From Chitinophagales bacterium (lineage in GTDB: Bacteria > Bacteroidota > Bacteroidia > Chitinophagales > Chitinophagaceae), in assembly GCA_021323755.1 (NCBI GenBank), contig JAJPKJ010000044.1, forward strand, positions 1 to 64,000: DNA of 64,000 nucleotides, read 5' to 3'. The translations under genes and the position numbers were made by a program. This document shows, piece after piece, positions 37,335 through 45,542 of this stretch. The notes below the pieces were generated by a model. That model worked only from the letters and a program-made list of their open reading frames with translations. It did no database searches and was not told the origin of the DNA. Within the stretch, counting starts at the first letter, position 1. Every line of letters starts with the position of its first letter.

Positions 37335-40300
37335 TTACTGATAAATTAAGAACAACACATTTTCCAGACCTTTTTCAAACCGAAGCGTTTGCACCACTTC
37401 CTGCTTACCGGAAAAAACAGAATTCAGAATAATAATGTCCGGTTGTGAAGCAATGGCTTTTTCTACCAATTCCTTGCCGTCTGATTCAAATACAACATAG
37501 CCTTTTGCGGTTAATACATCTGTCAATGTTTTTACTGCAGCAGCATCTTCATCAACCACCATCACTTTCCTCCTTGATTTACCTTGCTCCAATAATGCCC
37601 CGACCTCTGTAAAAAGTTTTGCTGTATCAATTGGTTTTGTAAGATACCGGTCAACGCCAATGCGGTAACCCCTGGCCTTATCCTGAACAATAGAAAGAAC
37701 GATGATCGGTATATCCATTGTTTGCGGATCATTTTTTAAGATCGCGGCCAAATCAAATCCGTTCATTTCCGGCATCATCACATCAAGCACGATGAGATCA
37801 GGATGATGATCACGGATAATGTTCAACGCTTCTTTTCCATTTGTTGTTTCTTCAACCAAATATCCAGCTTCAATAAATTCCTGGCGAAGTAATGAGCGAA
37901 TTGAATCATCATCATCAACCACAAGAATAGTTGCGTTTTCTTTTTTATGCTGATTGAATTTGGATTGAGCCATCTGTGCTCGCAATTGTTTTACCAACTC
38001 ATCCAGATGAATGGGGTTGGCAACGATTGTTGATTTGACCATTGGTAATGCAAAAGAAAAAGTACTGCCTTTACCAAGCTCACTGTCAAGCCAGATGCGG
38101 CCACCGTGATGCTCGACAATTTCCTTGCAGATAGGCAGACCAAGTCCGGTGCCTTTGGGCTTATCTGTTAATGTATCTCCACCCAATTGTTTGAATTGTT
38201 CAAAAACCACCGCCTTATCCTTTTCAGCAATTCCAATACCGGTATCGCTCACGCTGGTAATGATCTCACTCCCTTTTGAAATCACGCGGCAGGTGATAGC
38301 ACCCTGCTCCGTAAATTTTACTGCATTGGAAATAAGATTAACTACAACCTGGATTAATTTATCCTGATCGCCGGAGATTTTGGGAAGGTCGGGTTCGATA
38401 AATTTTTCGAGCGTAATATTTCTTTGATAAAATAAAGAAGAAGTTGCTGCGATAGCACGATCTACAATTTCAGGAATAGAAACATTTTCAATATTCCACT
38501 CCATTTTCCCTGCTTCTATTTTTGCAAGATCCAACACATCATTAATAAGATGAGTTAATCTTTCTCCTTCGGAGATAACAACATTCAAATTTTCAGAAAC
38601 CTGCCCGATCGCTTTTTCCGTTTTTGGATCGCTTTTATCTGTTGCCGGAAATATTCTCTCTTCCAATCTTTTCTTGATAATCTTTGCAAAGCCGAGAACA
38701 GAAGTAAGTGGCGTTCTTAACTCATGGCTAACGGTAGAAAGAAATGCGCTCTTGGCTTCGTTAGCGCGTTCTGCATTCTTAGTGGCTTCTTCCGCTTCCA
38801 GTTTTGCATGCTTCACTTCTTCAAACAATCTTGCCTTCTTTAATGCAACACCGACATTTGCAGCAATGGTTGATAATAAACGCTGATCTTTCTCATCGAA
38901 ATAATTTTCTTTGGTTGTACTCTGCACACTGAGTACGCCAATGATCTCATCATCGATCGGAATGGGAACGCCCAGGTAAGAAGCTGATGGCAGTCCCAAT
39001 CGTTGAATTCCTAACTGTGAAATTTGCTGGTTAATATCCTTGTTCAGCAATAATGGCTTGCCGGTATTAATTATTTTTGAAGCGATGCCTTCGCCAAATT
39101 TCATCGGAGGTAATTTTTCTCCGTACTGATATGGGAAATTGATGAGATTGGTTTTTTTATCGAGCATTGCCAGGTAAACAATGTTCGCTTTAAAGACCTG
39201 GCGCATTTCATCGCCAACTAATTTTATTAAATCGTCAAGATTTAGTTGGGATGCTAATGCCTGGCTGATCTGGTTTACTGTGGTAAGTTCTTCAGCCTGA
39301 ACCTGCACTTCGTACGTACGTTCCTGCACTTTCTTTTCCAACTCTATTCTTTGTTCATGCAGTTTTCTTGTGCGGTAACGAATGATAAAGTAAATAATAG
39401 CCAGCGCCACCAAGGCATATAACAGATATGCCCACCATGATCGCATTAGCGGCGGCTCGATGGTAAAAGTATAAACCACTTCTTCGCTTATATTCTGAAA
39501 AACATTTTTTGCGCGTACATGAAAATGATATGTGCCTTCGGAAAGATTGGTATATTCTTTATAAGAGTTTGTTCCCCATTCGCTCCAGCCTTTTTCAAAT
39601 CCTTCCATCCATGTTTGGTATTTGGTTTTATCTTCCTGTTCAAAAAAAGGAGCGGCATATTCAAACCGAAGACTATTATTCTTATAAGAAATGGAATTGC
39701 TTTTCGTGCTGTCCGAAGAAATGGGGTTAAATAAATTATCTCCAGCCTCGATCTTGCGCACGAATGTTTTAAAGGGTTGGTCATAATCCTTTTTCATGTT
39801 TTCATTATAGCGAACCAAACCATCTGTTGTAGATATCCAGATGATGTTGTTTTCAGGATAGATCTGGCTGAAAGTTCTTTCACTGATGGGTAATAATGAA
39901 GTTCTGTCGAGTTTATATGTTCCATCCGGCTGAGGCGTTGCAATGACGGACTCTTTTCCAAAACGTATCCATGCTTTTTTTGAAGAATCTTCCGCAATAA
40001 ATACTTCATCTTTGCCCCCTGCATTGGGAAATTTGCCGAATGTTGAATCCTTTACAAATCTGTTCGCCTTTTTATTAAAAACATAAAAGGTGGAATCAGC
40101 GCCAAAATAGGCAACACCGTTTATAGCATAAACGGGGCCGCAACCTGAACCAAGACCGTCTTGCAGCCCAAATCTATCAAAACTACTTTTTTTAAAATCC
40201 ACATTACCAGTGGAGTCTAATATAATATTTACACGAAAAATAGTTTCATTTTGTGTGCCCATCCATATTGTTCCATCTTTATCTTCAACCATCGTCCACC

Positions 40301-41774
40301 CCTGCGTATTGGCACCCGGCAAGTATCCGGCAAACTTCCAGTCGGAAGATTCATTGTCCGGTTTGCTTTTTTTATTGAATACGGCAATTCCCTGTATCGC
40401 ATCCCCCCCAAGAACAATATTTGGAAATTTTTTTGGATGAAAGAGCATGGCCAGCTGTAGATTGCCGCTAAGTGAGGGCTGAACCAATACAGTCTTATTA
40501 TTTTTAATGGAGTATAAACCATCCGTTGCTACAAGCATTTCATTTCCCACATCTAAGAATTGAAACACCTGGTTTGTTGAAACTACTTTTACAGGTTCAA
40601 ACATTCTCTTTGCATTATTGAACCGGAGCAGACCATTGGTAGTCCCCAAATACATAACGCCCTTAAATCGCTGCGCGCAAAGAGTGGCGGTAGTAATGCC
40701 AGATTGAACGGTAAATTGTGTTAAGGGAGAGGATGTTTGTACGCGGGATATGCCATTGTCTAACGCAAGCCATAAATTGTCTTTACTGTCGGCATAAATT
40801 CCATATACTGATTCATCCTGTAAACCGGTTTCGCGGTTAATGACTTGTAAAGTCTTCCCTTCTTTGTTTATAATGATGAGTCCCTTGCCGGCAGTAGCCA
40901 AGGCAAAAGACCCGTCTTTCAAAACAATACCTTTATAAAGGGTTGCTTTTAAAAGAGAATCAGAATCCGTATGAAAATGAGTGAAAGTTTTTCCATTAAA
41001 AAGATATAAACCACTATAAAACATACCGATCAAATATGTTTTATCGCCCGTAACAGATGGATATGGCAACATAACCTGAACACGTTCCTTTCCTAAAAAT
41101 TCACTTCCCGGAATTAACTGCAAGGAATCGTTTACCATTTTAAAAAGCCCAAGTTTTTGCTGATGAACAATTAATGTACCATCAAGATAAAAACTGTACA
41201 TAAACCTTGATACCGGTTCCCAGGTTTTTAATTCTCCCGTAACTCCGTCACCTGCTTTATTTTCTGTGAAACGAAATATTCTTTCGCGCGACTGAAAATA
41301 AACTCCGTCAAGAGTAGCATGAACTGTCCAAACGTCGTTGAAATTACGCAGGGCGGGAGGAACATATTTTAGCAGTGAATTGGCCTTCGTTTGTCCAAGG
41401 CTATCAATTGACAGATATCCAAAATCGCTGATTGAGCCATAGTATGCAATACCATTTCTATTCTTTGTAAGCGCTCTTATCGCTACTGTTCCATTTGCTG
41501 CAATAGGTATTTTTTTCCATTTCACTCCGTCATATTCGAGTAGACAGCCCTGATTGCCGATATACACCAAACCCCTGTTGTCTTCAACAAGGCTCCAGTT
41601 TTGTGGGTAACCATGGTAGTCATTTGGATGAAAATTTGTGATAAAAGGAAGTCCTTTTTCAGAAGCATCCTGCGCAGATAAAACAGAGGGGATTAATGCA
41701 ATTAAAATGATTGCATTAAGTAACAATGAATAAAATTTATTGTGCACAACAAAGCAGTTTTTGCAGGTTACCAT
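37335..41774 (-). CDS. Propeller-type hybrid histidine kinase with two receiver domains
   Basis: About 1479 residues. Order: signal peptide (1-36), a large periplasmic region of two-component-regulator propeller repeats (to about 690; ADSKDNLWLALDNGISRV is typical), a Y_Y_Y-like domain, one membrane helix (about 785-805), GAF (about 850-985), HisKA with the acceptor near His1017 (VSHELRTPL), HATPase (GTGLGLPICKEI), a complete receiver (LIVLDVMMPEMNG, YLTKP) and a second receiver. In the second receiver the acceptor Asp is replaced by Asn (DIIILNSVF), and the domain stops after its fourth strand. The ATG at 41774 is preferred to the TTG at 41789. Similar Bacteroidota proteins sense polysaccharide fragments, but they usually end in an AraC output, which is absent here. 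Confidence 0.9.
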   Translation of the reverse strand: MVTCKNCFVVHNKFYSLLLNAIILIALIPSVLSAQDASEKGLPFITNFHPNDYHGYPQNWSLVEDNRGLVYIGNQGCLLEYDGVKWKKIPIAANGTVAIRALTKNRNGIAYYGSISDFGYLSIDSLGQTKANSLLKYVPPALRNFNDVWTVHATLDGVYFQSRERIFRFTENKAGDGVTGELKTWEPVSRFMYSFYLDGTLIVHQQKLGLFKMVNDSLQLIPGSEFLGKERVQVMLPYPSVTGDKTYLIGMFYSGLYLFNGKTFTHFHTDSDSLLKATLYKGIVLKDGSFALATAGKGLIIINKEGKTLQVINRETGLQDESVYGIYADSKDNLWLALDNGISRVQTSSPLTQFTVQSGITTATLCAQRFKGVMYLGTTNGLLRFNNAKRMFEPVKVVSTNQVFQFLDVGNEMLVATDGLYSIKNNKTVLVQPSLSGNLQLAMLFHPKKFPNIVLGGDAIQGIAVFNKKSKPDNESSDWKFAGYLPGANTQGWTMVEDKDGTIWMGTQNETIFRVNIILDSTGNVDFKKSSFDRFGLQDGLGSGCGPVYAINGVAYFGADSTFYVFNKKANRFVKDSTFGKFPNAGGKDEVFIAEDSSKKAWIRFGKESVIATPQPDGTYKLDRTSLLPISERTFSQIYPENNIIWISTTDGLVRYNENMKKDYDQPFKTFVRKIEAGDNLFNPISSDSTKSNSISYKNNSLRFEYAAPFFEQEDKTKYQTWMEGFEKGWSEWGTNSYKEYTNLSEGTYHFHVRAKNVFQNISEEVVYTFTIEPPLMRSWWAYLLYALVALAIIYFIIRYRTRKLHEQRIELEKKVQERTYEVQVQAEELTTVNQISQALASQLNLDDLIKLVGDEMRQVFKANIVYLAMLDKKTNLINFPYQYGEKLPPMKFGEGIASKIINTGKPLLLNKDINQQISQLGIQRLGLPSASYLGVPIPIDDEIIGVLSVQSTTKENYFDEKDQRLLSTIAANVGVALKKARLFEEVKHAKLEAEEATKNAERANEAKSAFLSTVSHELRTPLTSVLGFAKIIKKRLEERIFPATDKSDPKTEKAIGQVSENLNVVISEGERLTHLINDVLDLAKIEAGKMEWNIENVSIPEIVDRAIAATSSLFYQRNITLEKFIEPDLPKISGDQDKLIQVVVNLISNAVKFTEQGAITCRVISKGSEIITSVSDTGIGIAEKDKAVVFEQFKQLGGDTLTDKPKGTGLGLPICKEIVEHHGGRIWLDSELGKGSTFSFALPMVKSTIVANPIHLDELVKQLRAQMAQSKFNQHKKENATILVVDDDDSIRSLLRQEFIEAGYLVEETTNGKEALNIIRDHHPDLIVLDVMMPEMNGFDLAAILKNDPQTMDIPIIVLSIVQDKARGYRIGVDRYLTKPIDTAKLFTEVGALLEQGKSRRKVMVVDEDAAAVKTLTDVLTAKGYVVFESDGKELVEKAIASQPDIIILNSVFSGKQEVVQTLRFEKGLENVLFLIYQ

Positions 41775-41966
41775 TTTAATGAGTGTCAAAAAAAAATTGA
41801 TTACGAAAGAAAGGCTGAAAATATTTTTAGATAGGAAGGTTTAAAGTGCTGAAATCAATCAATCTTTAAATTTAGTGAAATCTGCCTGCAATTGTAAAAT
41901 TATTTTTTTGGTTTATTTCTGCTTATTAAATGCTCGGACATGGAGAATACAAAAACTTTCTGAAGC

Positions 41967-42003
41967 TTATCAGCATCCTTTCGATTACTGATAAACGTTA
42001 TCA
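41967..42003. promoter_or_regulatory. Triple TTATCA half-site, possible operator
   Basis: TTATCAG (41967-41973) is inverted as CTGATAA (41988-41994), and TTATCA recurs at 41998-42003, forming a second palindrome TGATAA-ACG-TTATCA. The cluster lies downstream of the peptidase gene and about 195-230 bases upstream of the hybrid-kinase ATG. It could be a repressor site or a hairpin in the peptidase mRNA tail. Confidence 0.3.
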
Positions 42004-42050
42004 ATGAATCAAAAAACAGGTTTAACGATTTTAATTTCTTTTCGTTGGAA

Positions 42051-44264
42051 TTATTTCGCTCCAGGAGGACAATGCTCTTCTATAAATTTCCTGAAAACGG
42101 CAGCTAGATGTTCTGATGTTCCTGCGCCTTCATCAATTTCATGTGTCCGGTTCGGGTAAACCATCAATTGAAAAACCTTTCCATTCCGGATCAATTCATT
42201 AATCAGCTGCTCTGCATTTTTATAATGCACATTATCATCTCCGGTTCCATGCATGTATAATAAATTTCCGGAGAGATTTTTTGCAAAATTTAAGGGTGAA
42301 CACTGTTTATATGCCTCTTCATCGTCCTGCGGCAAGCCCATGTATCGCTCGGTATAGATGTTATCATAAAAATGCTGATCAGTAACGGCAGAAACAGCGA
42401 TGCCTGTTTTATAAATTTCAGGATACCGAAACATCAGGTTCAACGTCATCGCTCCGCCTCCGCTCCAACCATGCACGGCAACACGATCGCCATCAATGAA
42501 ACTCCATTTCAGAATCTGTTTTGCAGCCATTGCCTGATCGCGACTATTTATAATTCCTATCTTTTTGTAAATGGACATTCTCCATTCCGTTCCTTTCATT
42601 ACCGGCGTGCCGCGATTATCCAGTGCAATTCCAATAAAACCTTTCGGAATGAACTGCGCAATGAGATCATTAAAATAAGGAACATCGCTGGCAACAGCGG
42701 ATGCAGGCTCTCCATAAACAAAAAAGAATACCGGATATTTTTTTGAAGGATCAAAATCATTTGGCTTTGCCATTATGCCGTCCATCTCTACATTATCCTC
42801 CGTTTTTATTTTAAATTTTTCGAGTTTAAATCCAAGGTTCGGTTGGGTGAATACATCTTCACGTTTCGGATAAATTTTTTGATGATCTGGTAAATGAACC
42901 AATCGTAAATTATAGTTGCGATTGATGTTTGCATTAATATGCAAAGCATATGCTGCATCTGGAGAAAAACTGTATATGTTCGTTCCTTCAAAAACAGCAG
43001 GGGTCACACGAACGGTATCTGCCTTATTAATATTCACTTTGTACAAATAGCGTTGTGTTGCGTCATAAGGAGTTGCTTCCAGGTAGACATCGCCGGTCTT
43101 ATCATCATAAGCAAGAAGATTAGCATCAAAATTTCCTTTTGTTAATACTTGTTCCTGGCTACCATTATGAGAAATTTTACAAATCCTAAGCCATCCATCT
43201 TTTTCTTTTGTTCTTAAGAAGAATTTCTTGTCGCTGCTCCAAAGCCACCATGGGCCATCCCAATCCAAAAGATTAAACGGTTCGATCCAGCCTGGTTCTT
43301 GCTTTTCACCATAAATCATGGTCGTGTTTCCAGTTGAGGCATTGCACAAATAAAATTTTGCCTGGTTCTGAAGTCGGTTAAGTTGCACAGCCATCACTTC
43401 ATTATTACCCGACCAATCCATCCGGGGAATATAATTGTTAGCCGGGTCTCCGGGGATCTCCATCCATACGATTCTTTTTGATGCAATATTCACCACTCCG
43501 ATTTTTACCGGCGAAGGTTTTTCACCCGCAACCGGATATTCAACTGGTTTTATGAATGGATAAATTGAATCTGTATTATCGATCATCAGATAATTTTTGG
43601 TTGCCCTTGCATCGGTATGCCAAAACGCAATCTTGGTCCCATCGTCATTCCAGCTAAATCCATCCCGAATACTCAATTCCTCCTCATAAGCCCAATCAAA
43701 TGTTCCATTGATTATCCTATTGGTTCCATCATTTGTCAGTTGAGCAATGATGGTCGAATTTATTTGTTCAGTATATAAATTATGCTTGTATACATAAGCG
43801 ACTGTTTTGTTATCCGGAGAAAATTTGGCAAACTGAAGGGATGATGATGAAAATTTTTTCCCGATCTGGTGTCCTTTTCCGGAATGTAGATCGAAATACC
43901 AATAATCCCCTTTTGAATTTACACGCCAGACTTTTGATGAATTGGTATAAATAAGAATTTTGCTCCGGTCTTTGCTCCATACGATATTTTCAATGGAGGT
44001 GCTGAGTCCGGAAGATTTTATCTGATCGGCGCTTAATAATAATTTATTTGTCGAAAGATCTTCTGCATCATACAGATAAATTCCATCGGGTTTACTCACC
44101 CAAAAATCATGTGAATGAGGAAGCCATTTTAAACCGTATATATTAATGTTTTCATCGGGTAAAAATTCTTTATCAATATTTTTTTGGAACGTATTTAACA
44201 GCGGTTGCGCAGGCGATAAAAGAGGTAAAGAAAAGATAGCGAAAATCAAGATTGCTTTTCTCAT
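42051..44264 (-). CDS. Dipeptidyl peptidase IV-like S9 peptidase
   Basis: This 737-residue protein is exported by an N-terminal signal peptide (about 1-19). An eight-bladed-propeller region precedes an alpha/beta-hydrolase domain. The catalytic triad is Ser601 (GWSGGG), Asp676 (HGTGDDN) and His708 (NRTHEID). The DWAYEEEL motif in the propeller supplies the glutamate pair that holds the free N-terminus of the peptide. It should remove X-Pro or X-Ala dipeptides from oligopeptides in the periplasm. The length matches bacterial DPP-IV. It has no obvious operon partner. Confidence 0.92.
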   Translation of the reverse strand: MRKAILIFAIFSLPLLSPAQPLLNTFQKNIDKEFLPDENINIYGLKWLPHSHDFWVSKPDGIYLYDAEDLSTNKLLLSADQIKSSGLSTSIENIVWSKDRSKILIYTNSSKVWRVNSKGDYWYFDLHSGKGHQIGKKFSSSSLQFAKFSPDNKTVAYVYKHNLYTEQINSTIIAQLTNDGTNRIINGTFDWAYEEELSIRDGFSWNDDGTKIAFWHTDARATKNYLMIDNTDSIYPFIKPVEYPVAGEKPSPVKIGVVNIASKRIVWMEIPGDPANNYIPRMDWSGNNEVMAVQLNRLQNQAKFYLCNASTGNTTMIYGEKQEPGWIEPFNLLDWDGPWWLWSSDKKFFLRTKEKDGWLRICKISHNGSQEQVLTKGNFDANLLAYDDKTGDVYLEATPYDATQRYLYKVNINKADTVRVTPAVFEGTNIYSFSPDAAYALHINANINRNYNLRLVHLPDHQKIYPKREDVFTQPNLGFKLEKFKIKTEDNVEMDGIMAKPNDFDPSKKYPVFFFVYGEPASAVASDVPYFNDLIAQFIPKGFIGIALDNRGTPVMKGTEWRMSIYKKIGIINSRDQAMAAKQILKWSFIDGDRVAVHGWSGGGAMTLNLMFRYPEIYKTGIAVSAVTDQHFYDNIYTERYMGLPQDDEEAYKQCSPLNFAKNLSGNLLYMHGTGDDNVHYKNAEQLINELIRNGKVFQLMVYPNRTHEIDEGAGTSEHLAAVFRKFIEEHCPPGAK

Positions 44265-44556
44265 AAATCAATTTTAGTTTTAGTGAATCGCGATATGATG
44301 CGAATTGAAAGTTGATAAATTTATTGCGATTGGCAATTATGCAACATGAAAATTATATAAACGGAAAAGATGAAGATATTTTTTTAAGGTCATCAATTAT
44401 CATTGCCATTTATGAAGATTAATTTCCGCTCCACATTTTCTTGAAACGATTCTATACTTATCTTTAAAATACAAGAGCGATCGCCACAACATTGATGTTG
44501 AAAACAAAATCAAAGGGCAAAGGGAATTTCCAGGATTTTAACAAAAAAAAAGAAAA

Positions 44557-45393
44557 TTATTTTAGCTGATAAGCTGCAATACTGTTTTTAAAAAATGTTG
44601 GCACGTATACAATCTTGTTCTTAGCATCATAGCCAATATCAGCTGTATTGCTTTTCTGATCGCGCGTGTCCAGTAATTTCTGAACCGAACCATCTGCTTT
44701 TACATAGTAAATAATTCCGTTCCAGATAGAAACTAAAAATTCATTGGGGCTAACCTGTTCAAGCCCGTCGGTTCCGGGTTCCATGCCTTCAGCTATTTTA
44801 GTAAGTTTTTTATCCGCCGAAATTTTATACAAGGTTCCGCTGGCAAGAACATAAAGATCTTTATCAACAGCAAGAACTCCGTTTGCTCCTGTTAATCCTT
44901 CTGCATAAACGCTGGCTTTATCATTTTCAATACGATGGACTTTCCCTGTTTTGGAATCGGATACATAAACGATTCCATTTCCATCAACGGTGATATCATT
45001 AAGTCCTGTCGCCCCATCAACAGGTATCCGATTGATGATCATTTCTTTTTTTATATCGATCACCACAACATTATCCACATCAGCGGCGTATAATTTATTT
45101 TTATACAATCCCATTCCCTTCGGTGCATTCAATCCCTTCACCCAATCTACTTTTATTATTTTTCCATCAAGTCCCACCTTTCCGATAGAACCCATTCCGT
45201 CCTTTGCCCATGGATCTCCGTCAATATTGGAAACATAAAGAAAATTATTTGCAGAATTAAACAAAGCGGATTCGGGCACTTTTAGCACAGAATCAGTTTG
45301 CCAGAGTTTGGTCAATTGATGTTGTGCAACAACATTTTGAGAAAGAGTGAGCATCAGGGACCAGAAAAAAACAGCGGATAATATCTTTTTCAT
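44557..45393 (-). CDS. Secreted SMP-30/gluconolactonase-like beta-propeller
   Basis: This 278-residue protein has a signal peptide (MKKILSAVFFWSLML..., cleaved near VVAQ) and six-blade propeller repeats such as GLNDITVDGNGIVYVSD and GANGVLAVDKDLYVLASG. The fold is that of the SMP-30/gluconolactonase/strictosidine-synthase-like superfamily. The divalent-metal ligands cannot be assigned confidently, so hydrolase activity is a guess. The ATG at 45393 is chosen because it gives a proper signal peptide; the open frame reaches 45420. A promoter candidate lies 25-59 bases upstream. It is divergent from the lectin gene. Confidence 0.8.
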   Translation of the reverse strand: MKKILSAVFFWSLMLTLSQNVVAQHQLTKLWQTDSVLKVPESALFNSANNFLYVSNIDGDPWAKDGMGSIGKVGLDGKIIKVDWVKGLNAPKGMGLYKNKLYAADVDNVVVIDIKKEMIINRIPVDGATGLNDITVDGNGIVYVSDSKTGKVHRIENDKASVYAEGLTGANGVLAVDKDLYVLASGTLYKISADKKLTKIAEGMEPGTDGLEQVSPNEFLVSIWNGIIYYVKADGSVQKLLDTRDQKSNTADIGYDAKNKIVYVPTFFKNSIAAYQLK

Positions 45394-45417
45394 GATTATC
45401 AGTTTTGATTGAGAACA

Positions 45418-45452
45418 CAAATGTAAAAACGGGCAAACAAAACAAGTGCAAA
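45418..45452 (-). promoter_or_regulatory. Promoter of the SMP-30-like gene
   Basis: On the minus strand, TACATTTG (45425-45418) matches TAnnTTTG exactly, and TTTG (45452-45449) lies 23 bases upstream as the -33 element. The boxes lie 25 bases before the ATG at 45393. Confidence 0.5.
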
Positions 45453-45542
45453 TTTTTTGAGAAAAAATTCATTCCATTGAATATCCAGAGTATTTTTGAT
45501 GATAACACCATAATTTTAAAGACACGCATTGTTTTTTCAAAA

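Noticed and set aside
37304-37345. Frameshift that would extend the second receiver of the hybrid kinase
   Set aside because: The 31 bases after the stop do not encode the missing receiver part in any frame, and the next gene begins a different, complete receiver.
41929-42006. 25-codon open frame in the gap between the peptidase and the hybrid kinase
   Set aside because: It is too short, has no start context and overlaps the TTATCA repeats, which better explain the local pattern.
42372-42746. 124-codon plus-strand frame inside the S9 peptidase gene
   Set aside because: The minus-strand peptidase has its full catalytic triad here, and the plus-strand product is rich in His, Arg and Ser with no motif.
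44470-44490. GCGATCGC palindrome resembling the cyanobacterial HIP1 repeat
   Set aside because: It was noticed once in this intergenic region with no sign of enrichment, and the rest of the window is clearly Bacteroidota-like.
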